Origin: Brevibacterium linens ATCC 9172
Lineage (GTDB): Bacteria; Actinomycetota; Actinomycetes; Actinomycetales; Brevibacteriaceae
Reading direction: 5' to 3'
Assembly (NCBI RefSeq): GCF_900169165.1
Contig: NZ_FXYY01000013.1
Coordinates: 1 to 64,000 of the forward strand
Length of the DNA: 64,000 nucleotides
Part shown: piece after piece, positions 1 through 9,124 of the stretch
How the letters are laid out: each line of letters opens with the position of its first letter
How positions within the stretch are numbered: position 1 is the first letter of the stretch
Notes under the pieces: model-generated
What the model was told of the DNA's origin: nothing
Database searches by the model: none
Seen by the model: only the letters and a program-made list of their open reading frames with translations
Made by a program: the position numbers and the translations under genes

Positions 1-68
1 GGGATCTGGTCGTACTGAACCAGGAAAGACCGGATCTCTGCCACGCTGTATCCAGTAGTGATGGTCAT
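1..68 (-). CDS. 5' fragment of an unidentified gene, possibly transposase orfA
   Basis: An ATG at 68 on the minus strand opens a frame that stays open to the window edge, so only about 22 codons are visible (start MTITTGYSVAEIRSF). A purine-rich GAGAGGAAC lies about 10 nt upstream and could be a ribosome site. The visible peptide (YSVAEIRSFLVQYD) recalls the N-terminus of helix-turn-helix transposase subunits in IS3-like elements, but 22 residues cannot establish a family. It begins just past the point where the neighbouring permease gene loses homology, on the same strand. An insertion-sequence gene is the favoured reading; an ordinary chromosomal gene fused by deletion is the alternative. 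Confidence 0.4.
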   Translation of the reverse strand, partial: MTITTGYSVAEIRSFLVQYDQI

Positions 69-119
69 GGTTAGTGTTCCTCTCAGTGTCAGACTGAGTG
101 ACTCACAACCAGCCTGACA
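69..119 (-). mobile_element. Probable terminus of an insertion sequence
   Basis: Reading the minus strand, permease homology ends near 122-125. The sequence then continues TGTCAGGCTGGTTGTGAGTC from 119 into the leader of the gene starting at 68. A TGT end directly at the break in a conserved gene, followed within about 50 nt by a new start codon, is the usual geometry of an IS end. The other end and any target duplication lie outside the window, so family and boundaries are unproven. A 12-mer from this end (GTTGTGAGTCAC) also occurs at 2361-2372 upstream of the binding-protein gene. Confidence 0.35.
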
Positions 120-772
120 GAGAGGGGGCCGGTCACTTTCGGTGGCGGAGTGATCCACGGGTCGAGCCGTCCGGCGCCGGGAACGACTCGAAGCTTGAAG
201 AAGAACACGAAGTAGGCGACGGTGGCGATCCAGAACGTCGGCGCCGAGATGCCGATGAGGCTGAGGGTGCGGATCGCGTGGTCGACGAGGCTGTTCTGTT
301 TGAGGGCGCTGAGCAGTCCGAGGAGCAGTCCGAGGATGACGGAGATGAGAATCGCTCCGATGCCGAGCTCGATCGAGGCGGGGAAGACCTGTCCGATCGA
401 GGTGAGCACCGGGGTTCGCGTCTGGTTGGAGACTCCCAGATCTCCTTGGAGCAGATTGCCAAGGTAGGTGAAGTATTGGATGAGGAGCGGCTGGTCGAGT
501 CCGAGCTTCTCCCGTGTCTGTGCGACGATCTCGGGATCTGCCGCGGCCCGGTCGCCGAGGATGGCGGCGACCGGGTCAGTGGGCACGAGGTTGGTGAGCA
601 GGAATGTCACCACGGTCACGCCCCAGATCAGAATGATCGAGATACCGATCCGAATGAGGATGAATCGGAGCAGCGGGTGGAGCTTCGGCGGTTTGACTCG
701 CTGAGCCGCGTCCGCCTCACCAGAAGCGGACGCGACATGTGCACGCTGTGGCGCAGCGGCGGCTTCCGCCAT
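89..772 (-). pseudogene. Truncated DppB-family ABC permease
   Basis: The product would be an inner-membrane permease of a peptide/nickel ABC importer, partner of the lipoprotein encoded just upstream. The start is the ATG at 772, 2 nt after the upstream stop, giving 227 aa. Family features are clear: an N-terminal transmembrane segment (FILIRIGISIILIWGVTVV), the QYFTYLGNLLQGDLG segment, PASIELGIGA, and the SAPTFWIATVAYFVF helix. Homology runs to RLDPWITPPPKVTG and then switches to SVRLVVSHSV and a stop. Family members are about 310-330 aa, and the missing third holds the EAA loop that contacts the ATPase plus the last helices. The protein is therefore expected to be non-functional. The second permease and the ATPases are not visible. 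Confidence 0.8.
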
Positions 773-774
773 CC

Positions 775-2337
775 TCACTCTGCCTTTGCGAAGTCGAACG
801 AGACGTCGGCGTTGGATACGAATTTCGTGATGCTCGAACCGACGGCGACGGTGCTGACCGGCTGGACGAGCGGGATCCACACCGCGGTGTCGGTGGTCGC
901 TTTGAACAGCTTCGCGTAGGCGGCATCTCGCGCATCACCCTTCGCTTTGGCCGCTTCGTCCGCAAGTTTCTCCAGCTTCGGGTCGTCATTCCAGTTCACG
1001 CGTTCGGCAACGCTGCCGCCGGGAATGAAGACGTTGTAGTTCGTCGGATCAGGGAAGTCCGCACCCCAGGTCCCGATGCCCATCGGCTGCTTGGCCGAGC
1101 GGAAGCCGTCGAGCTGAGTCGAGCTCGGTGCCGGTTTGAGATCGAGGTTGATATCGGCTTCCTTCAGCTGCGCCTGCAGTGTCTCGGCGAGTTGCGCGAG
1201 ATCGACACCGTTGACGGCTTGATCACTCGAGTAGTGGAAGGGGACCTTCTCTCCGTCGTAGCCGGCCTTCTTCAGCAGCTTCTTCGCCTTTGCGAGGTCG
1301 CGTTCCGGGGCTTCGTCCTTTGCGACGGCGCCGACGAACTCGTTGGGTACGAGGCTGGCCATTCGCTGCGATCCCTTCCCAGCGAGGTCGATGAGCTTGT
1401 CGTAGTCGATCGCCGCCATGACAGCTTTGCGGAAATTCGGGTCTGCTGCAGGTCCGCCGATCTTCTCATCCGTGTTGTTGAAGATGTAGAGGCTGCGAGT
1501 CGAGGGTAGACTGGAGATCTTGCCCATCGATTCATCGATCTGCTTCGCCTGATCAGAGTTGAGGTCGAAAGCGACCTGCGCCTGACCTGACTGGATATCG
1601 GTCAGCTGGGTCTCGGCAGAGACATTGCGCAGCACCACGCGCTTGTACTTCGGTTCGGGACCGTTGTAGTGCTCATTCGCTGTCAGCACGACCTGGCTGT
1701 CAGCGTCGTACTTCTCCACTTTGTACGGTCCGGAGCCCTGCGAGTTCTCATTGAGGAACTGTTCGGCGCCGTCGTTCTCATCAGTGGTTCCCTCGTTCTC
1801 CTTGACGACCTTCGAATTGACGATGCCGATCGAGGAGTTTGGGAGGATGTAGGGCAGTGCAGGGTTGGGTTCTGAGCTGGTGAGCGAGACCGTCTTGTCG
1901 TCGACCTTCTTGACCTTGACTCCGTCGAGGAAAAAAGAGGGATTGCCTTTGATGCCCTGAAGACGCTTGAAGGAGAAGACGATGTCATCGGCTGTGACGG
2001 GATCGCCGTTGGAGAATTTCGCGTCCTCGTCTTTGAGGGTGAGCGTCATCTCCTTATCGTCGTCGGACATTTCGAAGGAGCAGAGTCCGTCGGTCGGCTT
2101 GGTGAGGTCACCGTCCGCGAACTCGAGAGCAGTCTGGTAGACAGCATTATCGATCGTCGATCCGGTGAACTCGAACTGTCGATGTGGGTCGATCGTCTTG
2201 AGGTTGAAGGCAGTCTCAGCCACGAGCGTGTCGCCGGCACCGCCGGCTTGGTCGGAGCCGCTGCCGCAGGCAGCGAGCCCGGCGGTCAGTGCGAGGGTGG
2301 AGCAGATTGCGACGAGATTGCGGGACAGGCGCCTCAT
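775..2337 (-). CDS. Peptide/nickel ABC transporter substrate-binding lipoprotein
   Basis: Extracytoplasmic solute-binding protein of family SBP_bac_5 (DppA/OppA type), 520 aa. It begins with a basic n-region, a hydrophobic stretch and the lipobox LAAC at about residues 21-24, so it should be a lipid-anchored receptor. The family body follows (FNLKTIDPHRQFEF near the start; FRKAVMAAIDYDKLID mid-protein). A GGGAG ribosome site lies just upstream of the ATG at 2337. It is first in an operon with a permease gene that starts 2 nt after its stop but is truncated, so the receptor may now lack a working translocator. The ligand is not predictable; peptides are the family default. Confidence 0.88.
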   Translation of the reverse strand: MRRLSRNLVAICSTLALTAGLAACGSGSDQAGGAGDTLVAETAFNLKTIDPHRQFEFTGSTIDNAVYQTALEFADGDLTKPTDGLCSFEMSDDDKEMTLTLKDEDAKFSNGDPVTADDIVFSFKRLQGIKGNPSFFLDGVKVKKVDDKTVSLTSSEPNPALPYILPNSSIGIVNSKVVKENEGTTDENDGAEQFLNENSQGSGPYKVEKYDADSQVVLTANEHYNGPEPKYKRVVLRNVSAETQLTDIQSGQAQVAFDLNSDQAKQIDESMGKISSLPSTRSLYIFNNTDEKIGGPAADPNFRKAVMAAIDYDKLIDLAGKGSQRMASLVPNEFVGAVAKDEAPERDLAKAKKLLKKAGYDGEKVPFHYSSDQAVNGVDLAQLAETLQAQLKEADINLDLKPAPSSTQLDGFRSAKQPMGIGTWGADFPDPTNYNVFIPGGSVAERVNWNDDPKLEKLADEAAKAKGDARDAAYAKLFKATTDTAVWIPLVQPVSTVAVGSSITKFVSNADVSFDFAKAE

Positions 2338-2549
2338 ATGTGGTCTCCCTAACAGTAAGTGTTGTGAGTCACATTAGGGCTGAAAGGCCCGCCGTGCAAT
2401 TCAACCTGCCACAAAGCTGGCGGAATTCCATTGTGCATTTCCGCCAACGTCTCGACCGGCGAGATGAGGCTTCTGATCTGCGGCTTCTGTCGGCCGCCGC
2501 CGTCCTCATCATCCGCCCGCCGAGTACGCGCAGCGGAAGTCCGCGCGGG

Positions 2550-4031
2550 TCACCCGCGGCTGAGCACGGTCAGCCCGAGCGCCTCGTCGGTGTCGCTGTG
2601 GGAGCGGGCGACCGCCTCGGCGGTCCAGTCGGTGCGGTCGAGGTCGGGGACCGCCTCGGTGATCTGTGACTTCCAGCCGCCGTGCCACTGGGCGGGGAAG
2701 GCCCGCGCGAGCAGGTCGACCATGATCGGCACCGCCGTGGACGCTCCGGGGGAGGCCCCGAGGAGGCCTGCGATCGAACCGTCGGCGGACACGACGAGTT
2801 CGGTGCCCTGCTGCAGGACGCCGATCCTCTTCGGATCCGGTTTGACCAGCTGCGCTCTCTGCCCGGCCGACAGCAGGGTCCAATCGTTGCGCCGGGCCGA
2901 CGGGAAATAGCGACGCAGCTGCGCGAACTTCCGCGACGGGCTGGCCGCAAGCTCCTTGACGAGGAACGACACGAGGCTGAGGTTCTGCAGACCGGCTGCC
3001 GCAATGACGTGCAGGTTGCCCGGCCGGACGGTCGTGAAGAAATCCGAGAGGCGACCGTGCTTGAGCAGCTTCGTGCTGAAGGTCGCATACGGGCCGAACA
3101 GCAGATGCTCCCTGCCGTCGACGACTCTCCGATCCAGATGCGGCACCGACATCGGCGGGGCACCCACGTCGGCCTGACCGTAGACCTTCGCATCATGCCG
3201 GGCGACGACCGACGGCGTCGAACACCGGTAGAAGGCGGCACCGACCGGCAGAACCGCATAGCCGCGGACTTCGGGGATCTTCGCCTTCTGCAGGAGCCGC
3301 AGCGCGAAACCGCCCGCCCCGACGAACACGGTCTTCGCGCGCACGGCAAATGGTCCCGTCGGCGTCGAACCGCTGACCGTCCAGCCCGATGCGCGCGATT
3401 CGACCCCGGTCACTGCGTGACCCGTGTGCACCTCGGTGGACCCGATCCTCAGCAGCTGAGAGGTCAGCGCCCCGAAATCGACGTCGGTGCCGCGCGGATG
3501 CCGCGCCGCCGCCATGGGCTCGTCGCTGTCGACACGTCCCTCCATCGTCAGCGGAGCCCACTGGGCGATGGTGTCCGGGTCCTCCGTGTATTCCATCTCT
3601 GAGAACAGCGGATCGGCTTTGAGGGTGTCGACTCGGTGGCGCAGGTAGGCGACGTCTGTGTCGCCGAAGACGAGATTCATGTGCGGGGCCGAATGGACGA
3701 AGTCCGCCGGGTCGAGGAGCCCGAGTCGGACGAGATGGGCCCACCACTGCCGGGTGAGGTGGAACTGCCCGGCGATCTCGGCAGACTTCGCCGCGTCTGC
3801 CGGATCGGGCATGTAGTTGAGCTCGCAGTACCCCGAATGCCCGGTGCCGGCATTGTTCCACGGGTCGCTGCTCTCACCGGCGATGTCCTCGGCTTTCTCC
3901 AGGACGAGGATCCGCAGATCAGGATCGAGCAAGGTCAGGATTGAGCTCAGAGTAGCGGACATGATGCCCGCACCGATGAGGACGACATCGGCATCCGGCA
4001 GCTGGTTGGTGTGCTGGGGGTTCGCAGTCAT
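2550..4031 (-). CDS. mqo: Malate:quinone oxidoreductase
   Basis: Membrane-associated FAD enzyme that oxidises malate to oxaloacetate and passes electrons to the quinone pool (EC 1.1.5.4), replacing or supplementing NAD malate dehydrogenase in the TCA cycle. The 493-aa length is typical. The N-terminal FAD fold shows VVLIGAGIMSATL at about 15-28, followed by the family stretch SSDPWNNAGTGHSGYCELNY. A conserved C-terminal segment reads GLLGASPGASTAVPIM. The ATG at 4031 has GGTGAGA just upstream. It is monocistronic and divergent from a LysR regulator gene 64 bp away, which may control it. Mqo is characteristic of Corynebacterium, Brevibacterium and relatives. Confidence 0.95.
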   Translation of the reverse strand: MTANPQHTNQLPDADVVLIGAGIMSATLSSILTLLDPDLRILVLEKAEDIAGESSDPWNNAGTGHSGYCELNYMPDPADAAKSAEIAGQFHLTRQWWAHLVRLGLLDPADFVHSAPHMNLVFGDTDVAYLRHRVDTLKADPLFSEMEYTEDPDTIAQWAPLTMEGRVDSDEPMAAARHPRGTDVDFGALTSQLLRIGSTEVHTGHAVTGVESRASGWTVSGSTPTGPFAVRAKTVFVGAGGFALRLLQKAKIPEVRGYAVLPVGAAFYRCSTPSVVARHDAKVYGQADVGAPPMSVPHLDRRVVDGREHLLFGPYATFSTKLLKHGRLSDFFTTVRPGNLHVIAAAGLQNLSLVSFLVKELAASPSRKFAQLRRYFPSARRNDWTLLSAGQRAQLVKPDPKRIGVLQQGTELVVSADGSIAGLLGASPGASTAVPIMVDLLARAFPAQWHGGWKSQITEAVPDLDRTDWTAEAVARSHSDTDEALGLTVLSRG

Positions 4032-4083
4032 ATTCTCACCATGCGCCCGCAGGAATCATCCGTCCAATGAGCGATCGGAACTG

Positions 4084-4089
4084 TATGAT
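4084..4089 (+). promoter_or_regulatory. Leaderless -10 element of the LysR gene
   Basis: TATGAT ends exactly 6 nt before the ATG at 4096, and no Shine-Dalgarno sequence is present. This is the spacing expected when the transcript begins at the start codon. No convincing -35 is visible. Confidence 0.6.
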
Positions 4090-4095
4090 CCGGAT

Positions 4096-5007
4096 ATGGA
4101 ACGATCATCGGATTCCGGCACGGCTCCGCTGACGGCACTGCGGGAACTTGTCGAACTGGCTGATCAGGACGGGCATCTGACCGAGGCCGCTGCCGCCCTC
4201 GGCATACCCCAGTCCACGATGAGCCGACGCATCCATGCCCTCGAGAGCCACCTCGGCGTGCCGTTGACCGTCCCGCGCGGGCGCGCCATCGGTCTGACGA
4301 CGGCGGCACTGGATCTCGTGGCCGCGGTGCGTGCCCCGCTGACGGAGATCGATGCGGCGCTGGTCGATCTCGCCGAGGCGGCCGACCCCGAGCACGGAAC
4401 GATCCGGTTCGGCTTTCCGCTGACGATGGGTGCCGGTGAGGTACCCGATCTGCTCGCGGCGTTCAATCGTGCTCATCCCGGGATCCGACTCGATCTCAAA
4501 CAGGCCCACGGTGCCGAGCTCGTCGCTGATCTGCAGAGAGGCACCCTTGATCTGGCGATCATCATTCCGCCTCCGGCCGAGGTCAACCACGAGGTGCTCG
4601 CGCGGCAGACGATCATCGCGGCCCTGCCCGGTGTGCACCCGTTGGCAGGCGTTCGCAGCATCGCCCTGGAGAGGCTGGCCGACGAGGAGTTCATTGCCAC
4701 TCCTGCGAGCTACAATCTGCGGGCGCTGACCGACCGGTGGTGTCGGGCGAGCGGATTCGATCCGGAGGTGAAGATCGAGGTCACCGAATTCTCGACGATC
4801 CGCGAATTCGTCGGCCGCGGAATGGGTGTGGCGCTGATTCCGCCCGCGGTGCGTCCGGTCGACGGAATCACCGAGGTGGCCCTGGACGGGGCCGAATACG
4901 TGCGTGAGATCGCCCTGTGTTCGGCCGTGCGCCGGCCTGGCCGCGTCGTCGAGCGCCTGCGCGATTTCATCCGCGAGCACGCGGCCGCGTGGGCAATTGA
5001 GGGCTGA
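4096..5007 (+). CDS. LysR-family transcriptional regulator
   Basis: A 303-aa regulator with an N-terminal winged helix (TALRELVELADQDGHLTEAA, then GIPQSTMSRRIHALESHLG) and a C-terminal periplasmic-binding-like effector domain (HGTIRFGFPLTMGAGEVPDLL). The ATG at 4096 is chosen because TATGAT sits 6 nt upstream and the longer frame has no start with a ribosome site. LysR proteins usually control the divergent neighbour, here mqo, across a 64-bp gap. The effector could be a TCA-cycle acid, but that is inference. The gene converges with the iron-transport operon, leaving only 3 bp between stops. Confidence 0.88.
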   Translation: MERSSDSGTAPLTALRELVELADQDGHLTEAAAALGIPQSTMSRRIHALESHLGVPLTVPRGRAIGLTTAALDLVAAVRAPLTEIDAALVDLAEAADPEHGTIRFGFPLTMGAGEVPDLLAAFNRAHPGIRLDLKQAHGAELVADLQRGTLDLAIIIPPPAEVNHEVLARQTIIAALPGVHPLAGVRSIALERLADEEFIATPASYNLRALTDRWCRASGFDPEVKIEVTEFSTIREFVGRGMGVALIPPAVRPVDGITEVALDGAEYVREIALCSAVRRPGRVVERLRDFIREHAAAWAIEG

Positions 5008-5010
5008 TGC

Positions 5011-7146
5011 TCAGGCGCGGGTGCGTGCAAGCAGGTAGACGAAGTACGGGGCGCCGATGAGGGCGACGATGAGACCGGCCGGGATCTGCGCCGGAGCGAT
5101 GACCGTGCGCCCCACGGCGTCGGCGACGACGAGGCCCACGGATCCGAGCAGCATCGCCGTGGGCACGACCCGGATATGACGGGCGCCGACCAGAGCGCGG
5201 GCAGCGTGCGGGGCGACGAGACCGATGAATCCGACGACGCCGACAGCCGATACGCTCACCGCTGCGAGCACGGCAGCGGTGATGAGCACCGCCAGGCGCA
5301 CCGGTTCACGCGGAACTCCGACCAGCCGTGGGGTGTCATCATCAAGGGCGAGCAGGTCGAGCTCGCGCGTCCACACGAACGCCAACGGTACGGCGACGAG
5401 CAGGGTGAGGGCGACCGGTGCGATGTCGGCCCACGTCCGTCCGTACGTCGATCCGGACAGCCACGTGAAGAGGGCAGGCGTGTCCCAGGGATTCGCACGG
5501 ACGAGGAACAGTGTGGTCAGCGCGGTGAAACCGAACCACAGGCCGATGCCGATGAGGACGAGACGATCCGTATTCATCCCGCCCCGCCACGACAGCCCGT
5601 AGACGATGGCGAAGGCGACCAGGGCGCTGACGATGCCGACTGCGGAGACGAGACCGACCCCGGCGCCGGGGATAAGGGTGACGACGATGACGGCTCCCAG
5701 TCCGGCTCCACCGGTGATGCCGAGCAGGCCGGGCTCTGCCAGAGGGTTGCGTGCACTGGCTTGGACGAGGGTGCCGGAGAGTCCGAGCGCAGCACCGGCC
5801 GCCAGGGCAGCCGCGACCCGTGGCGCCCGGGAATCGAAGGCGAAGTCGATGACGGGTGCCGCCCGGTCCTGGAACCACAGCAGCATATCGCCGAGGAGGT
5901 AGAACCGTTCCCCGGTGAGCAGACCGATCACGGCGACGGCGACGAGAACGACGGTGCCGGTGACGATGACGAGGCCGGCCCGTCGAGGACCGACCACCGT
6001 CGAATTCGCCGCCGAGGTGGTCGCCGCCTTTGATGCAGTGCGCATCGACCGCGCCAGCAGGACGAGGACGAGCGCCCCGAGCACGGTCGTCGTCACACCC
6101 GACGGCAGGGTGATCGCCTCGGTGGCGCCGACGATGGCGCGCAGCAGGGCATCGGCGACGATGGCGATGATCGCGCCGATGAGACCGGCGGCCGGAAAGA
6201 GCACGGCATGACGGCCGAGGCCCGGTACCACGCGGGCCAACAGCCTGGTGATGACCGGAGCGCAGAGACCGACGAAGCCGATCGGCCCGGCCAGGGTCAC
6301 CGCAGTGGCGGTGAGCATGACGGCCAGCAGGATCCCGATGGCCCGGGTCGACCTGACCGGAACTCCGAGCACCGAGGCGGCATCATCGCCGAGACCGAGC
6401 AGATCCAGCCGCCTCGACAGCAGAATCGCGGCGCCGGCGATGACGGCGATGACCGGAATGCTGCGCAGGGCCGCAGTGCCGTCGAGCTGGTTGAGAGTGC
6501 CCGAGCCCCAGGAGAAGAGACTCGTCGTCTCTTCGGCGAAGAGGATGAGCAGAGTCGACGTCCCCGCCTGCAGCGCCATCGCCGTGGCCGTGCCCGCCAG
6601 CACGAGCCGAGTCGTCGAGGCACCTGCGCCTCCAGCCAGGCCGAGGACCAGGGCTGCGGCGAGCAGACCGCCGAGGAAGGCGACCCCGCCCGAGGCCCAG
6701 AGCGGAATCGCAATGCCGAAGGCGGTGACCACGGTGACGGCGAAGTACGCACCGCCGGTGACCGCCAGCGTGTCCGGCGAAGCCAAAGGGTTGCGTGCCA
6801 GCGACTGGAACAGGGCGCCGGCAACGCCCAAGGCGATGCCGACGAGGATGCCCGCCCCCACGCGCGGCAGCCGGGATCCCAGCAGGATGTCACGGGCACT
6901 GGGACCATCCTCGGCGGGGGAGAGGGTACCGGTCGCGGCCGTGAACAGCTCTGGGACACCGATCCCCGAGGTCCCCTGCGTGATATGCCATGCGGAGACG
7001 ATGAGGAGGACGGCGACGAGTCCGAGGAGAGCGGCGAAGGTCGACAGGACGCCGACGAGACCGCGACCGCGGACGGGAACCTCGGTCGGTTCCGGTGCCG
7101 CGCTCGTCTGCTGGGAGGCGCTCGGGCGGGTCAGGGGAGATGCCAC
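5011..7146 (-). CDS. Fused double iron-siderophore ABC permease (FhuB-like)
   Basis: A 711-aa membrane protein made of two tandem FecCD permease domains, about residues 30-350 and 390-710. Each half carries the family signature: LARNPLASPDTLAVTGGA in the first and SARNPLAEPGLLGITGGA in the second. Each half should contribute about ten transmembrane helices, so one polypeptide can form the whole channel that is usually a dimer of FecC and FecD type proteins. This matches E. coli FhuB architecture. It is the last gene of an operon, starting 3 nt after the binding-protein stop, and works with that lipoprotein and the ATPase to import ferric siderophores. The IdeR-type box at the head of the operon supports iron control. 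Confidence 0.92.
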   Translation of the reverse strand: MASPLTRPSASQQTSAAPEPTEVPVRGRGLVGVLSTFAALLGLVAVLLIVSAWHITQGTSGIGVPELFTAATGTLSPAEDGPSARDILLGSRLPRVGAGILVGIALGVAGALFQSLARNPLASPDTLAVTGGAYFAVTVVTAFGIAIPLWASGGVAFLGGLLAAALVLGLAGGAGASTTRLVLAGTATAMALQAGTSTLLILFAEETTSLFSWGSGTLNQLDGTAALRSIPVIAVIAGAAILLSRRLDLLGLGDDAASVLGVPVRSTRAIGILLAVMLTATAVTLAGPIGFVGLCAPVITRLLARVVPGLGRHAVLFPAAGLIGAIIAIVADALLRAIVGATEAITLPSGVTTTVLGALVLVLLARSMRTASKAATTSAANSTVVGPRRAGLVIVTGTVVLVAVAVIGLLTGERFYLLGDMLLWFQDRAAPVIDFAFDSRAPRVAAALAAGAALGLSGTLVQASARNPLAEPGLLGITGGAGLGAVIVVTLIPGAGVGLVSAVGIVSALVAFAIVYGLSWRGGMNTDRLVLIGIGLWFGFTALTTLFLVRANPWDTPALFTWLSGSTYGRTWADIAPVALTLLVAVPLAFVWTRELDLLALDDDTPRLVGVPREPVRLAVLITAAVLAAVSVSAVGVVGFIGLVAPHAARALVGARHIRVVPTAMLLGSVGLVVADAVGRTVIAPAQIPAGLIVALIGAPYFVYLLARTRA

Positions 7147-7149
7147 GGT

Positions 7150-8193
7150 CTACTTGGTCAGTGCGTCGACGTATGCGTCGAGGGCCTGTTCGGACGACTT
7201 GGGTCCGCCGAAGGTCCAGATCCCTGCGGGGAAGGCCGTGGTTCGGTCGTCCTTGACGGCGGGGATGTTCGCCCAGATGTCGTTCTTCTTCAGCAGCTCC
7301 ACATAGTCCTCGGACTCGGGGTCCTCGGTCCCGGTGTAGAAGAAGTTCGCGTCACCGACCTTCGAGATGCCTTCGATATCGGTCTGGCCGAGTCCGTACG
7401 CGGGGTCGACCTCACCGGTCCACGCGTTCTTCAAGCCCAACTCCTCACCGAGCTCGCCGATAAGCGATCCCTGACCGAAGGGGCGCAGCGCCACATTCGA
7501 ACCATTGACCCAGCCGTCGAAGTAGACGAATTCGGTGGTCGCTGGGTCCGCCTCGGCGATGGCCTTCTTCGATTCGTCGAGCTTCGCATCGAAGTCGCCC
7601 AAGACGGTTTCGGCGCGTTCGGTGCGACCGGTCGCCTCGGCGACGGTGGTGAACGTGTCCTTCATGTACTTGACGGGATCCTTGCCGTCGGCGCCGGCCA
7701 TCGCCATCACGGGGATTCCATGGTCCTCGAGCTGACCGACGATCTTGTCCTTGCGGTTCGTCGTTTCGATGATGACGAGATCCGGATCGGCCGACAGGAT
7801 CGACTCGACATTGGGTTCCTGGCGCGTGCCGACGTCGGTGGTGGAGTCGGGCAGCTTCTCTGCTGTGTCCCAGGTGGTGAAGCCCTTCGCGTCCGCGACG
7901 GCGGCGGGGTCGACGCAGAGGGAGAGGAGATCCTCGGTGTACTGCCATTCGAGCGAGACGACCTTTGCTGCCGGCTTGTCCAGTTCGATCTCGTGACCGG
8001 TGTCGTCGATGACCGTGACCGGATCCGCCGAGGTGGTGCTCGAGTCGTCCGCGCATGAGGCCGAGGTCTGTGACTTCGCATCGGCGGGAGCGTCGGTGTC
8101 GGTCGTCCCGCACCCAGTCAGGGCGAGTGCGCAGACCGCCGTCGCCGATGCGAAGGCGGCGAACGAGGTGCGCGACAGAGGAGTTGTGGTCAT
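7150..8193 (-). CDS. Iron-siderophore ABC transporter binding lipoprotein
   Basis: A 347-aa solute receptor of the periplasmic-binding family PF01497 (FepB/FhuD/FecB group). The signal peptide ends in a lipobox, ALTGC, at about residues 24-28. The Ser/Thr-rich linker gives way to the family start DPVTVIDDTGHEIELDKPAAKVVSLEW. Further family stretches are PNVESILSADPDLVIIE and the conserved C-terminal GIWTFGGPKSSEQALDAYV. The gene sits between the ATPase gene (105 bp upstream) and the fused permease (3 bp downstream). The siderophore bound cannot be inferred; no siderophore synthesis genes are nearby, so a xenosiderophore is possible. Confidence 0.9.
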   Translation of the reverse strand: MTTTPLSRTSFAAFASATAVCALALTGCGTTDTDAPADAKSQTSASCADDSSTTSADPVTVIDDTGHEIELDKPAAKVVSLEWQYTEDLLSLCVDPAAVADAKGFTTWDTAEKLPDSTTDVGTRQEPNVESILSADPDLVIIETTNRKDKIVGQLEDHGIPVMAMAGADGKDPVKYMKDTFTTVAEATGRTERAETVLGDFDAKLDESKKAIAEADPATTEFVYFDGWVNGSNVALRPFGQGSLIGELGEELGLKNAWTGEVDPAYGLGQTDIEGISKVGDANFFYTGTEDPESEDYVELLKKNDIWANIPAVKDDRTTAFPAGIWTFGGPKSSEQALDAYVDALTK

Positions 8194-8298
8194 GGTCTTC
8201 TTTCTGTGGGCCGATCAGCGATCGGGTCTGGGCTGGTGCGATATCGGAGTGTGTACGTCAGAGGACGGGGTGTGAACAGCGGCGAGGGTGATGGGCGC

Positions 8299-9123
8299 TC
8301 AGAGGGCTGCGGCCGGGCGGCGGGTCCGTCGGTGGAGAGCCTCGACCCGGACCAATCCGGTGTCGGCATCGATGCGTGTCGCGATGGGCAGTCCGTAGAC
8401 TTCGCTGAGCGTCTCGGCGGTGAAGACGTCCTCGCAGGTGCCGGCCGAGCGGATGCGGCCCTGCTCGAGCAGGACCACGTGGTCAGCGACGGTGGCGGCA
8501 TGGTCGAGATCATGGAGGACGACGCCGACGGCGATGTCGTGGTCAACGGCGAGTTCGCGCATGAGGTCGAGGATCTCTGCCTGGTAGCGAAGGTCAAGAT
8601 GGTTCGTCGGTTCGTCGAGCAGCAGCACACCGGTGTCCTGAGCCAAGCAGGTCGCCAACCATGCGCGTTGGAGTTCGCCGCCGGAGAGCTGGTCGACCGG
8701 GCGGTCGGCCATCGTCATGGTGCCGGTGAGCACGAGAGCGCGATCGATGGCAGCGCGATCGGCGTCGGTGAGCCCGGCGAAGCGCTTGCGGTGCGGGTGG
8801 CGGCCGAAGGTGACGATCTCACGGAGGCTCAGTCCCGACGGGTGCGGGCGTGACTGGGACAGCAGGGTGACGAACCGGGCGAATTCTCTGGCCGTGAGAG
8901 TGCTTGCCGGAGTGTCGGCATCAGCCTCGGTGATGACGACATCGCCCGAGGCGATCGGGTGCAGCCGGGCCAACGACCGCAGGACGGTCGACTTGCCCGA
9001 CCCGTTGGGTCCGAGTAGGGCGGTCACCCGTCCCGGGACGATCGTCAGGCTCACGTCGTGGACGACCTCGGTGCGGTCGTAGCCCAGGCTGAGGCCGGTG
9101 GCAGTCAGTGCAATCGCGTTCAC
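8299..9123 (-). CDS. Iron-siderophore ABC transporter ATP-binding protein
   Basis: A 274-aa cytoplasmic ATPase of the FecE/FepC/FhuC group. Visible motifs in order are Walker A GPNGSGKST (about 36-44), Q-loop LLSQSRPHPSGLSL, signature LSGGELQRAW, Walker B VLLLDEPTNHLD and the switch histidine in VVLHDLDH. It powers the fused permease encoded downstream. The start is the GTG at 9123; no Shine-Dalgarno lies before it, and an IdeR-like box ends 1 nt upstream, so the mRNA is probably leaderless. An operon with ATPase first, then receptor, then permease is a common actinobacterial order for ferric siderophore import. Confidence 0.92.
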   Translation of the reverse strand: MNAIALTATGLSLGYDRTEVVHDVSLTIVPGRVTALLGPNGSGKSTVLRSLARLHPIASGDVVITEADADTPASTLTAREFARFVTLLSQSRPHPSGLSLREIVTFGRHPHRKRFAGLTDADRAAIDRALVLTGTMTMADRPVDQLSGGELQRAWLATCLAQDTGVLLLDEPTNHLDLRYQAEILDLMRELAVDHDIAVGVVLHDLDHAATVADHVVLLEQGRIRSAGTCEDVFTAETLSEVYGLPIATRIDADTGLVRVEALHRRTRRPAAAL

Positions 9124-9124
9124 A

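Noticed and set aside
89-880. Full-length permease from the first start in the open frame
   Set aside because: The first 36 codons overlap the end of the binding-protein gene and are Arg-rich; the ATG at 772 begins the family sequence.
6208-8058. A 616-codon plus-strand frame
   Set aside because: It is antisense to the fused permease and its binding protein, is rich in Arg/Gly/Glu with no domain, and has no ribosome site.
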